This document shows, piece after piece, positions 34,162 to 45,034 of a stretch of 64,000 bases of DNA. Positions within the stretch are counted from its first letter, which is position 1. Every line of letters starts with the position of its first letter. The notes beneath the pieces are model-generated. The model worked only from the letters and a program-made list of their open reading frames with translations. It had not been told where the DNA came from and did no database searches. The stretch is from Kalmusia sp. IMI 367209 (Eukaryota > Ascomycota > Dothideomycetes > Pleosporales > Didymosphaeriaceae), in NCBI GenBank assembly GCA_027946365.1, contig JAPEUQ010000008.1, positions 1,798,001-1,862,000 on the forward strand, given 5' to 3'. The translations under genes and the position numbers were made by a program.

Positions 34162-35441
34162 ATGAGACTCATTAACTGTACAACTTTACAGTTCGAAGAG
34201 TTCTTTGGTAAACTCATACCTCGATATGCGGTCCTCTCCCATACATGGGAGAAACATGAGATATCCTACAAGGACTACTACGGTGTAGATGAGCTGAAGC
34301 TGAAACCTGGCGCTCAAAAGATCTTCAAGACCTGTGATATTGCAACACAGAATGGTTACAATTATGTCTGTGAGTTGCTTCGGCTATTAGAAAATGCAGC
34401 AATGCATTGAATCTGATGACAGGTAGGGATTGATACTTGCTGCATCGACAAGAGCAGCAGCGCGGAGCTTACAGAGGCTATCAATTCCATGTTCAAATGG
34501 TATAGGAGAGCAGCTCGCTGTATTGTTTACTTGAGCGACCTTGATAGCGCGGCTTTGAGCCCGGATCTGAGCGCAGACTTTGGACGGTGTCGTTGGTTTA
34601 CCCGCGGGTGGTAAGCACTTCAGTTCTCAGGTCAGCTCCATGGAATTGTAGTATTCACATTCTGAGATGGCAATCCAGGACGCTACAGGAGCTCATTGCA
34701 CCGCGTGATGTCCATTTCTACGACGCAAACTGGCGTCATTATGGCCGCAAGCGTGAGCTTGCCCCTTTGATTGCACAGATAACAGGTATATCGGCTATCG
34801 TCTTGAGTAGCGGGCGCTTCGTACCCGATAGCTATTCTGTTGCGGAGCGCATGTCCTGGGCCGCGCTTCGCGAAACCACGCGGGAAGAAGATCTCGCGTA
34901 CTGTCTTTTCGGCATCTTCGGCGTTAACATTCCTCTCATCTACGGCGAAGGCTCAAAAGCGTTCATGCGACTGCAAGAAGAAATCGTGAAGAAGACCACA
35001 GATCTTACCATCTTCGCCTGGAAGGCACAAAACATCGACAAGACGCAGACAGAGACGAGGCGCCTGCGTGGGATCTTTGCGAGATCGCCTAGCGAATTCG
35101 CACAGGGAAGTGGAATTCTGTCGTGGCCACGTCTCAACCCAGAGTTTGCGGTCACTAACCGCGGTCTCCGTATCGAGACGCGTCTCATCAAACCAAGACC
35201 GAAAGACAATCAAGGTAGAGATATATCAGTATTCATGTCCTTATCGTGCCGTCGCAGTTGCATGAGCACGTCAATGCACATGGGCATCTGGTTGAAGAAC
35301 GATTTGGGGCACTATTTCCGCGCGAGAGCCGATGAACTTCCTGTGATAGACGAGTTGGATAAACACAGCAAAGAAAATACTCGATTGTTATACATTGTGA
35401 GGGATGTAGACGAAGACGAGGAAGAGGACGACAAATCCTAG
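34162..35441 (+). CDS. HET-domain (heterokaryon-incompatibility) protein
   Basis: HET domains drive fungal non-self recognition and regulated cell death. Exons are 34162-34369, 34427-34610 and 34679-35441, giving 384 aa. The domain begins almost at once (PRYAVLSHTWE, about residues 20-30), continues through YVWIDTCCIDKSSSAELTEA, created by intron 1, then WYRRAARCIVYLSD and WFTRGWTLQELIAP, created by intron 2. The FGVNIPLIYGEGSKAFMRLQ block closes it. After that there is only a short unremarkable C-terminus ending in Asp/Glu (DVDEDEEEDDKS), with no NACHT, ankyrin or WD repeats, so it is a stand-alone HET protein of the short type. Whether it takes part in vegetative incompatibility cannot be told from sequence. 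Confidence 0.9.
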
Positions 35442-35730
35442 GATGCAAGTGTTCATACTATCGATCATTCACCAACTTAGGCCTCTATGATCGCAAACTA
35501 GAGAAGAGGGCTGCTTGGGAGTCGGGTCAGGATCCAGGCTAGGAAGTCTCATTGGTTGAACACGTGGCGATGCAGCGACGGCGCACGCTTTCTTTCCCGA
35601 TGCAAAAAGGTCTGTGCCTAAATAAAACGACAACACAAGGATGCACCTTGTTTTCTTCATGCTCCTTTGTCTCTACTCAACTACAACAGCTACGGTCAGC
35701 ATTTACGGCAGCGGTCTTCTTTCATTCGAC

Positions 35731-36687
35731 ATGACGTATCGACGGTATGCAGACCGCTCCTACAGTCGTCAGGAGACTAGCGACTATGACCACAGCCTTT
35801 ACCACGGCTACGACAAGCCTCGCAGCAGGCTTATCTCAACTCCAAGCCGCCGGGAACCCCGGATCAATATCAGCGTCTCAACCACTTATGTCTATCATAC
35901 ACAGAGCAACACGAAGCCTCAAAGATTTGGCCAGGCCGTGCAGCAAAAAGAGCCTTCCAATTCCCCGAACTCAGACTACATATGCCAGTCATCGGCATCT
36001 CATTCTAGATGCGCAGTTTGCGAAGACATTCCTTACCTTCCTGCTCCTATGCATCACCACGCTCCCAATACACCCCCAAGAACCCACGCTCATCGCGCTC
36101 CGCTAAAAATGAACACGGACTATGTCTCTCCTTGGGATAAGTCGGATAATCAGATCATCAAAGAAGGCGGCTGGACGAGCAAGAAGGACTTCATGGAGAG
36201 CTATGGCCTCAGCGTATACGAGCCTGGCGATTTCGAAGAGGCGAAAGAGCTACTTGATGGGTATCGTAGAGCAGAGACCCAAATGGCCAGGGAGAGCATT
36301 TACATATCAGGCTATGATTCTCGACACACGAGAGCATTTAACAGAGGCGGTGCCGAACATATTCGTTTTGAGGAGTATGGCTCAGACTTCATCAGCGACT
36401 ACGAAGACGAGGAGCGCATCGCGACGAGTAATTACGAGGGCTTTGCGGGATATGAGAAGCGAATCGAGGCGAGTGATGAGCATTACGAGAGTTCTGTCCG
36501 CGGTGATGACGACGATCAAGAGTTGTCTGAAGGGACGGACGGAGATGATGGCTCATCTGATTGCGATAGTACAGATGCTATCGATTACTACAGTGATTCG
36601 AACATTGGCGAGAAAGACGATCTCGACGGTGATGATTTCGTGGATGACGGAAGTGACGACGAGTATGACTACGACGATGAGATATGA
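35731..36687 (+). CDS. Unrecognised protein with long acidic C-terminal tail
   Basis: An uninterrupted frame of 318 codons from the ATG at 35731 (MTYRRYADRSYSRQE). The N-terminal half is Ser/Tyr/Arg/His-rich with four cysteines (ICQSS...RCAVCEDIP). The middle is helical (DFMESYGLSVYEPGDFEEAKELL may be a small fold), and the last 80 residues are extremely Asp/Glu-rich, ending DDEYDYDDEI. An in-frame ATG at 35641 would add MHLVFFMLLCLY..., which resembles a signal peptide but fits poorly with an acidic, probably nuclear protein. I recognise no family. It follows the HET gene in the same direction with a 289-bp gap, which hints at but does not prove a functional link. Confidence 0.55.
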   Translation: MTYRRYADRSYSRQETSDYDHSLYHGYDKPRSRLISTPSRREPRINISVSTTYVYHTQSNTKPQRFGQAVQQKEPSNSPNSDYICQSSASHSRCAVCEDIPYLPAPMHHHAPNTPPRTHAHRAPLKMNTDYVSPWDKSDNQIIKEGGWTSKKDFMESYGLSVYEPGDFEEAKELLDGYRRAETQMARESIYISGYDSRHTRAFNRGGAEHIRFEEYGSDFISDYEDEERIATSNYEGFAGYEKRIEASDEHYESSVRGDDDDQELSEGTDGDDGSSDCDSTDAIDYYSDSNIGEKDDLDGDDFVDDGSDDEYDYDDEI

Positions 36688-37123
36688 TTGGAAAAGTAAC
36701 CATCGGCGATTACGGCCTTGGAGAGTACCAGACGAAAACAGTAATTGAACTTGGGGTATATGATCCATGGACCAATCGATTGGTCGACACAGACATGATG
36801 GTCTGAGACTGAAGTCATCGACGAAATGGTACAAGGTCAGCATTGAAGGCGGTGGTGTACTAAAATTTTAGGCGAGCCTAGATGATTAGAACGTAGGATT
36901 CGAGCTATGGTTTGACAGCGCAAAATTATAGCTAGATAAAACCAATCACAACTGCTTAGAGTGCTGAAGGTTCTCAGTGCTCCGCGAACAGCGATGCTCT
37001 CCCGTTCACCCATGGACACTCAGCCCATTGAAGACGTCCCATTCTATGTCATCAATCCTCTGCACTTCCTTATACCATCAAAAGCCCTCATAGATTTTGC
37101 TATCGACTATCGCACATCTATTC
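36688..37123. other. Shared 3' flank, no gene
   Basis: 436 bp between two convergent genes. No coding frame over 64 codons and no repeat. Confidence 0.5.
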
Positions 37124-37500
37124 CTACGTACATGGTCCTGGAAACATCTCCTTGATCGCTGCGTTGATCGGCTCGGTATGGCACCCTGTACACCGGCAGA
37201 ACTACGTGTTACTTATCAGCGCAACTTGTCCATCATTCCCTAACTTCATATCATGTTTCGCAGCCTGCTCTAACTACGTACCTTCTGCGCTCCTGGTAAA
37301 TTGCTCGCGACACCCTCATATTCCACGCACTTTATCATTGCTTCTTTGGTCAATGGCGAAAGCTTTTCGATGACAAGCTGCTCGATGCATTGGCTGGAGT
37401 TTATGATGTCGAGGCACGCGTAGTCGCCTTTGGGGCAAAGGTCTTGCTCAGCTTTTATAGCTAGCATGAAGAAAGAGAGGAGAGCGATGAGTAGATGCAT
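37124..37500 (-). CDS. Small secreted cysteine-rich protein, candidate effector
   Basis: Two exons (37500-37282, 37201-37124) join in phase 0 across an 80-nt intron with a GTACGT donor, giving 98 aa. The signal peptide is MHLLIALLSFFMLAIKA, cut before EQDL. The mature protein of about 81 residues has eight cysteines: DLC, YAC, SQC, IKC, then the exon-2 cluster FCRCTGC and the final PGPC. The spacing does not fit the CFEM or hydrophobin patterns. Four Cys lie in each exon. An N-glycosylation sequon NSS is present. The product has the size, secretion signal and even Cys count of fungal effectors or antimicrobial proteins, but I do not recognise the family. It is divergent from the DUF1996 gene. 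Confidence 0.75.
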
Positions 37501-38117
37501 GGCTGCGCTTCTTCCGAGTGTTCGTCCGTCCGTGTAAAGCGAGGCTGGAATGATCGACCACGGGTGTTCTCTTCGCAAGTACTGTTGAATCGATATCTGC
37601 TCTGTCGGAAGAAGGAGGTTGGAATTGCAACAGAGAGCATTTGCAGTATGCCCCACCTCGGCACTGTCGTCTGTGCCCCACACGATGAATGTATTGCGGT
37701 CATATTGCGATCCCTTGGTTGCTGCAAGGGTGTAGATTAACGAAGCGCAACATCAGAGCAGGAGCATTTATTCTATGTTTCTCTAAACTATGTGTATTAC
37801 AAAGGTTTCTTCTGTGCTACGAAACGGTTTTTGCATGAATCCGGTGCAGGGCGCTCTGGGACGAGGAACTCGTTTTTCAACAAATCGTGAGAGATTGCTA
37901 GCAGTACCGAGAAGATAAAGGCTCGTCCGTTCACCCTCGAGTGAATTAATCTACGATGGCTTATCTCAATATGCGAAGCCCAGATACTCGGGTGTGGCAC
38001 GCCGAACGCTCTAACACCATCTCGTCTGCCTCCGATACTTTCTCTACCTCGATCATCGTCGAATTTTGATATCTTTTCTGCTCGAATCGACGACCGAAGA
38101 GCAACAAAACGATCAGG
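37501..38117. promoter_or_regulatory. Divergent promoter region of two secreted-protein genes
   Basis: 617 bp between the starts of the Cys-rich protein (minus) and the DUF1996 protein (plus). A long minus-strand frame that runs through here and over the DUF1996 exons is a shadow. I see no clear binding-site cluster. Confidence 0.5.
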
Positions 38118-39449
38118 ATGCATTGGCACGGCCTCCTGACCCTGGCGCTTGCGGTACCAAGCAGCGCCTTGGTTCGATTCCATTGTTCGCAGCTCGTCCG
38201 GGAAAGATTGGATCCGCTCGTTGAACCGGGCACAAATCCCTCCGCGCATGTTCATCAAATTGTCGGCGGCGTAAGTCGTCATTCTAATCTGCTGTATCTT
38301 TGCGGGCAACCTAACTCGATCGACCAGAACTCGTTCAATGCGACCATGGAGCCTGGAAAGGATATGCCCGGCGAGTCTACGTGTACTACTTGCACGTTCG
38401 CAGATGACTTTTGTGAGTATAGTCGCGACTTTCCGACCGGTATTCCTGCTGATGCGATCGATCCGCGCAAGCAAACTATTGGACTGCCGTAATGTATTTC
38501 CGCGCACAGAACGGCACATACAAGCGCGTCCCGAATATTGGAAACAACCAGTTCCGCAACGCAAATGGCGGCCTGACAGTGTACTACATGTCGGATGCCA
38601 TCTACGATCCTAATCAAAGATCAAAAGTGACTGCATTCAAGCCGGTGCGTCGTACCTCGTAGAAACCTTGAGCGTGTCGTGGACGTAAAGACTGAACGAC
38701 AATAGGGTTTTAGAATGTTTGTCGGAGATGTGCATGCTAGAACGCTGGCAGAAGCTTCGCGATTTAGATATCTGACATACACGTGCTTGGACACATGGAC
38801 AACTAGGTCCCCGGAGACGATTGCGTTCCCTCAACGAAAGTGCAAAGAGGGTATCATGACGACTTTGCGCTTTCCGACATGTTGGGACGGAGTGAATCTT
38901 GACAGCCCGGACCACATGGCTCATATGAGGTGAGACATTCTTGGGCATCATCCACACGCGCTGGGAACTCGAATTAGACTGACGAAGACAAAGCTATCCT
39001 GAGATTGGGACCTTCGAGAGCGGCGGCCCATGTCCGGCGACGCATCCCGTTCGTACTGCGCAGGTCATGTTCGAGGTCTTGTGGGATACGAAGCAATTCA
39101 ACGATCTGGAATGGCCCGCCGATGGTAGTAACCCGTTCGTTTGGTCGTTTGGTGATGCGACTGGCTATGCAAATCACGCCGATTACGTATTTGGCTGGAA
39201 AGATGATTCGTTGCAGAAAGTTCTAGACAGCCCTTGCCATTTCACGACCAATTGCTCAGAGTATGGGCATAAGCTACAATCGGTGGACGACATGAACAAG
39301 TGTGCGCAGAAAACTGTGGTGAACGAGGATATCGATGGCTGTGAGTTTTTAATTTTACCTTGCTCTTTTTAAAATACTGACTGAGTGATTCAGGGCTTGA
39401 TGCTTTGCCTGGCGGCTACCATTCTCAGTACGGTCCTACCTCTGCGTAA
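38118..39449 (+). CDS. Secreted DUF1996-family protein
   Basis: Six exons (38118-38270, 38328-38412, 38472-38644, 38706-38929, 38994-39340, 39394-39449) join to 345 aa with all phases matching. The signal peptide (MHWHGLLTLALAVPSSALV) is followed by the DUF1996 core: RLDPLVEPGTNPSAHVHQIVG, then STCTTCTFADDFSNYWTAVM, PGFRMFVGD, FPTCWDGVNLDSPDHMAHMS and GPCPATHPVR. The family, a fungal extracellular protein class, is sometimes joined to WSC domains; none is seen here, and there is no GPI signal. The function of DUF1996 is not established. Conserved His residues in HVHQIVGG and SPDHMAHM suggest a hydrolase-like or metal site, which is inference. It is divergent from the Cys-rich secreted protein gene. 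Confidence 0.92.
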
Positions 39450-39597
39450 TCCGGTGTTGTTAGATAACGATTGTATGCATTATACTTCCTGAAATGATTA
39501 CACGCTTTCATAAGCCCCAAAGCCTTTGTGTTATTACTACCTTCCGCATTGAACGAAGCTAAGATGGCAAGGGTCGACACAGCAATTGTGTAGAGTG

Positions 39598-39966
39598 CTA
39601 TTTCAAGAGCAGTCTCTCCTTATCGAATAGAAGACCCGGACCACTACAGTATCCGCAACAGTAGTCTATGACTTTACAGTTATCAAGACATACCAAACAT
39701 GCAGCGGCGTCAGACGCGTCTCCCATTGGATGACGGTGAAGATGAAAATTCAAGTTTTCTAACTGCTCTTTGCAAGGCTCACAGATATACTCAATTGTCT
39801 TTTCGTGAGTCTTGACTGCATTTTTCGACAGCGATGGCATCTTTAAAACATCTCCGAGGCTGGATGGGATTGACGACCGACAAATATTGTATACGTGGAG
39901 GACGTCATAGTTGAAGGCTTCATAGTTGCGAGGATTCCACCGCCAACATGCGCTCTGTAATCTCAT
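39598..39966 (-). CDS. Small Cys/His-rich hypothetical protein or detached 3' exon
   Basis: A 122-codon frame from ATG 39966. Its second half has paired Cys and His that look like a zinc-binding fold: CEPCKEQ, HLHRH, then CLVCLDNC and CCGYCSGP. The upstream codon is a stop, so it begins here or is a spliced exon. It lies just below the atypical Zn2Cys6 gene on the same strand; I found no good donor that would join them in phase. It may be a separate small gene or a fragment of a larger one. Confidence 0.35.
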   Translation of the reverse strand: MRLQSACWRWNPRNYEAFNYDVLHVYNICRSSIPSSLGDVLKMPSLSKNAVKTHEKTIEYICEPCKEQLENLNFHLHRHPMGDASDAAACLVCLDNCKVIDYCCGYCSGPGLLFDKERLLLK

Positions 39967-40114
39967 CTAACGCGTAGGGGACGGTTTCTTTGACGGTGTG
40001 ACGTCGAAGCCTTGGCTTTGATTTTGTATCGAATTGTTGGTCTGCATCTGTGTACCATGAGATACCGCTATATGGGACGCCGATATTTCGAGGTCTTTGA
40101 TCATGAGACTTGTG

Positions 40115-41803
40115 TTAATCGGTGCGCCCTGAAATCTTGTCCCTAATAAACCACCCATAAGATGCAAAGGGCGTGAAGTCTGCATCAACGTCAGTGGCTG
40201 GACTCGATAACTTTTGACCGGCAGCATGAACATCCTCGAATGAGTGATGCAAGTCATCTAGGAATCCAAAGTCCACCTTTTGATGCATGTCGATGGCCTG
40301 GTCGGTCGTAAAGCTGACATTGCTTTCAAATGATAGAAGATGTGCTATCTCACTGTCCGTGGAATCGGATGGTCGACAAATTTGGCAAAATCCTGCGTAG
40401 TCTAGCTTAGTCCACAATGTGCCGCATGATGAGCATTTGAGTAAATCTCCGTCCTCTGTGAATAGAGCAATCTCATCGAATTCGGAAAGATCGACATCGA
40501 TGCTGCTTAGTGATTCATCCTCAGAAGACGAAACAATCCAGTTAGCTGGAGGTTCAATTCTGTAATGCATCTCCAGGCCCTGTTTGCAATTCCAGGTGAA
40601 AGCTGCGGGTTTGTTCCATTGAGTCCGCCACCGCTCAAGCAATGTCTTCTCTTCGCTTGAGCTTTCAAGAAGAGCTGTAGCCTTGCCAATATAGATGAGA
40701 TAATGGCATAAGAGTCGAAGCAAGGCTTCCTGTTTTGATTCAAGCTCAGTCCATTGCGATACCGTCTGGTCGAAAACCTGCGGAATGGTATTAGCGTTCC
40801 GAATTTGACTACTGACAGAAAAAACATTGCTTACGTCTACACAGGTGTATCTCATGCCTACAATCGTTCCAAGAAGTAGTAAGAATAGAGACCGAAGCTT
40901 AGCTAGCTTATCTTCAGAAGCTTCAATCTCAGAAGGACGAAGAAGGGGATCCAAAGCCCGCAAAAGTCTGTTGCCTACACAATCACGCACAGAGCTGATT
41001 TCCTCGTCTGTGTAGTTTTCGTAACCACCCTGCATCCCAGTAGTGTAGAGATGTGTCGTCATATGTACGAAAAGTCGTAGATTTTTCGCCAGACTCGGAT
41101 CAAGGGCATTTTGTAGTAGATTCGTATTTGAGCTGCAAGAGAAGACACCGACAACGCTGAATGAAGGTGACGCCTCGTCCTCAGATAACCATCGAGCAAG
41201 ATGAGACGAAGCTGCTTCCACATTCAGAGCAAATGGAATGTGAAAATCCAAATAAACGTCGTCAACAAGGAGGTTATCTATGATACTGTCAATGCGAGAC
41301 TGATTCAGTGTCGCCACACCTGCATTTTCTTAGATGGATTTCTTGATAAATAAATGGTTCTTCCATACCCTGATCGAAGATGTTAATTGCTTGGAAGGAT
41401 GGTCGAATACATTCCATCCACATCAACGCTTTCGAATTTGCAGCTGCCCTCGCCGCAGCGATGCATGTCTTACAAGGGTCTTCCCCCGAGCACTTATCGT
41501 CGTAAGTAAGAAAAATTGTAAATAACGTAGACGCAAACCTACAGCTCGCTTGAGAAGCCGGCATCGTAGACAAGCACCTTTCTTCCGAATACCTTTAACT
41601 TCCGCTTTCCTCTTCGGGGAGAATGCCGATCGCCGATGGATATTAACGTCGTTACCATCCAGGGTAAAGCAAGAGAACCCCTTGGTAGTCAAGGCTCGCG
41701 ATGTCTTCCGTCTTTTAAAGGCCTGTTCTTCTTCACGAGAGCCGCTTCGTTTGTACTCGGAGAGCATGCCATATCCTATCGTTAATGGGTCCGCGGAAGC
41801 CAT
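40115..41803 (-). CDS. Atypical Zn2Cys6-type zinc-cluster protein
   Basis: Four exons (41803-41543, 41492-41369, 41319-40835, 40777-40115) give 510 aa. A basic region ([13 protein letters not shown]) leads into C78-x2-C81-x6-C88-x5-C93-x2-C96-x17-C114. Intron 1 splits the cluster just before C88. The last spacing is much longer than the usual 6-8, a variant seen in some fungal zinc-cluster proteins with a Trp before the last Cys (MWMEC). The middle is helical and Leu-rich. A second zinc-ribbon-like CSSC...CQIC sits in the C-terminal third beside acidic stretches. The third intron (40834-40778, 57 nt, GTAAGC donor, CTAAT branch) has no stop and is a multiple of three, so an unspliced reading is also open. 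Probably nuclear; targets unknown. It lies next to two esterase genes. Confidence 0.75.
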
Positions 41804-42250
41804 ACAAATCAGAAGACTGTCGGTAAATGATAAACTTCGAGAGTAATTCGCGACCTTGTCAGCTGGAAGCAGGCGGTAGGAGTAGATGGCGGTGAAGTGC
41901 AAAAGAGGAGGACGGACAAATCATCTTTATGGCAGCAACGTCGTAACCAGGGATTGCGACGGTGAAATGTTGCCTAAGGTGCGAGGAAAGAGTTGATTGG
42001 CGGTTGATCCAAGCCTCACAGTTGCTTTACCGCACCCCAAGTGCGGCTAGCGTGCTTTTCTGAATCAGCAAGCGCAGCCGAGGGATTTCGCATTTGAACA
42101 TCAAGGACACATCTATTTATCTCATCACGAGCAAATCCACTATGATGCTGTTTGATATATACTACTGATTAGAACCTTATCTTGATTACCATTGCTTCTA
42201 TGTTTGTTGTTCATCAATTTTCAGATTATGAACGTCCAGGTACATCTACC
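41804..42250. other. Intergenic, promoter side of the zinc-cluster gene
   Basis: 447 bp between the zinc-cluster start and the esterase stop. No gene; the final part is the 3' flank of the esterase. Confidence 0.5.
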
Positions 42251-44110
42251 CTACCTCACCAAACTATTGATGAACGCAACCCCTTCGACCCGATCGTCAT
42301 CCTCCTCAACATAACTCAAATCCTTCCGAAAAACGAAATTAGACAAGCTCTTTCCATACTGTGGCCAGGCTGCGATATCAGCCACGCCATGTCCGTTTGG
42401 ATCTAAATCGTACGCAAAGGACGTCCACATCCTACCGACTAAGTGCGAAAGCTCGATGTTCTCTGTGCTGTTTCCCAGAGGTGTCAGAGTTTGTTCTGGG
42501 TTACCGAAGATGAAGGGAATCTGTAGTTGTGGTTAGAAATAGTTTATATTTTGATTCATGGTAGATTGTGCAAGAGTAACTCGCGGTTGTAAGATAGCGG
42601 GGGGAAGGCAATCCTTCGGACAACGTATAGGATAATTAATGACATGGGTAGACTGTGTTCGCATTGAAGGGCCATAAGCAAGTACAATGAAATGGACTTA
42701 CCTCTGAGAAATGGTTCACCCCAATGGTGGTTGGCGTGTTATTGAACTTAGGCGCATCCCACCGATACGAATACACATTATCCACATAATCGCTCATCCT
42801 CTTCGCCAACAGCCTCCTCGGAGCGAACATTGCCAAGTCCGTCGCGATGCTCGTATATCTCTTATACTGTAATCCAAATTGCGGCCAGGTCCTGTTTCCC
42901 CAGCCATACGGCGCACCGACAGTGGGGTCATCGGGATATAATTCCAATAATGTTTCTGCCTCTGCTCTGTCCACATTCCAGCGTTTTGAAGTGACAAGCT
43001 GCTCGATTGCTTGTTCGTCCGTATTCACGCCATTAACGCCAAAGCCTTCGTCAGTGTTCGTGCCAACAATGATGGGAATTTTCGCGAATTTGCCTTGAAC
43101 AAGGGACTGTTGGCCGTACCGTGGGATGAACGAGCCATCGATAACATGAAACCATTCGAGACCAACATATCCGTACGGCGCAATACTTTCGTAGGGTACG
43201 TCGCGCATACACTGGAGCGTATCATTCGCGCCAGTGCAGCCCCACTGACTTAGATAAGCTATCGTACATATGTTGGTACCAGTCCGTTCCATTGAGAGGC
43301 GGCCCGACAGAGCTGCCGCTCTCGAGAATGGCCGCGCGGAAGAGACCTTTGGTATCGCCGTCATACGCATTGATATGATCCCCTACCGAATATGCGCCTG
43401 CTGATTCGCCCCAAAGTGTTACTTTGGTTGGATCACCACCGAAAGCGGAGATATGCTTGTTCACCCATTTTAACGCAAGGCGCTGATCGCGCAGACCAAG
43501 ATTTTGGTTGCGAGTTTTCTGAATTTCTTCGCTGTAGATGAAACCGAAAGCGGCCATGCGGTAATTAATTGATATTCCGATTACAGGCTTTTCGTTCAAG
43601 ACGGATTGCTGGACAATGTAACTTAGATTATATCTGTAGTAATGTCAGCTGGCAGCTTTTGATGAACTTAGTCTTATGTAGCTTTCTGTACCGTGGGTCG
43701 CTAGTTGCCCCTTGCTGCCATCCACCACCGTAGATCCATAGTAACACGGGTAAACTTTCGTTCCTCTCTTTCATTCTGGGCTTGATTATATTCAGGTGAA
43801 GGCAGTCTTCACCTAAAGTAGTCCAGCCTCCGGAAACGAGAGCATTGGTATCTGAACCATAACCTGTGCAATCAACACCATACTGCGTAACATTGTACTT
43901 CTTCGAAGGTGCGTCTGCAATCAACTTCGCAGAAGTGAAGCGCACTGGCTTCGCCGCATATTTCACGCCGAGGAAGACATCCTGATCAAAAGTGGGAAGA
44001 TGGCGACCATGGAAAATGCCAGCTTTCGAATGCACAACCGGCTCCCGCGAAGTTGAGGATATTACAGAGAAAGGGAAAATGCCTGCGAGCGTCAGCAATG
44101 TAAACCGCAT
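42251..44110 (-). pseudogene. Secreted type B carboxylesterase, broken by a one-base frameshift
   Basis: Alpha/beta-hydrolase of the carboxylesterase/lipase type B family. Exons are 44110-43692, 43633-42702 and 42520-42251. The signal peptide is MRFTLLTLAGIFPFSVISS; an in-frame ATG at 44158 is less likely. Family marks: EDCLHLNII, GGGWQQGA oxyanion loop, the nucleophile elbow TLWGESAGAYSV, EGFGVNG, and GVNHFSEIPFIFG with the catalytic His. The exon sum is 1621 nt, one too many. The break is at the CCCC run 43240-43243, where SLSKSVG must change frame to reach CTGANDTLQCMRDVP. No intron can fit. It is either a recently broken gene or a sequencing error; one base fewer gives about 539 aa, normal for the family. 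All catalytic residues are intact. Confidence 0.85.
43240..43243 (-). other. Frameshift site in the esterase (homopolymer CCCC)
   Basis: The reading frame before and after this four-base run differs by one. Both sides match the family closely, and removing one base restores continuity. Confidence 0.8.
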
Positions 44111-45034
44111 CTCGTTGATCGATCTGTTTTGTGTAACACCCAACGAACCACTGTGCATGACAGCGCGACTATGTATTTATCCGCCTCACGTTTTTCAGAT
44201 CATCCTTGGAGCCGGCGTTGACGTCCATTGTTGGCGTGGACGATGGCGCGGATACTGTTGCAAAATCCACCAATGACCGGATGATTTGCGGATGAACTAC
44301 CGTATGTACTTTTTGAGAGCAAGAAGGTCGAGTAGGTAGAAAGATGTAAATACACACCTAGACTATAATCATAGACCTTCGAAGGGGAAGGGAATAATAA
44401 GAGCAGCTTCTGCAAAGCTCCTAACATTGGGCATACCCTGGACACTCGATGCTTGGTACTTCTGCCCAGGAACGTGTGACAGGTGTTCTCATTTGGAGCT
44501 AAAATCTAAAGACACGGGCAAATCTCGACCCCACCTTTACCCCGCAAACAAGATACTCCAAGGTTGGTGGAACGATCTCGTATCCAAAGCTTACGACAAT
44601 TGTCTTCCTGGTATGCGGTCCGGAGCTAAAGTCACACTGGAAGCTGAGTGATAGCGCGTAAAATTGCTGATGATCATCAGATCTCTCGCCTTAGGCATAT
44701 GGGAGAAGGATACCTTGTACGGGCCTTAGAGCGCGAGCTTCAAATGTTTTACCAAAAGAAGGAGACGTGATACGAAATGTTGGTCTCGATGTCAACATGG
44801 CAGTGCATTCCGACATCATGCACAGACCAATCCAATTTCCCGCTTTGCTCGTAAATTTCCTAATCAGGCAAGCCTCGTCTCTGGCTACCAAAGGATCGTG
44901 TGTGAACAGCATCGGATATCGAAAATAATGATCCCCTGAAGATGAATCTTAGGACCACTGTATTTAGATACATTCGCATATAATGCTGCAATGTCTCGCT
45001 ATTGTCATCTGCGATCAAGTGACTCCAGGGCGCA
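44111..45034. promoter_or_regulatory. Shared upstream region of two head-to-head esterases
   Basis: 924 bp between divergent starts. No gene; the open frames are short and featureless. Confidence 0.5.

Noticed and set aside
37797..38564. 255-codon frame on the minus strand
   Set aside because: It lies antisense to the first exons of the DUF1996 gene, has no domain, and the plus strand has a signal peptide and six joining exons.
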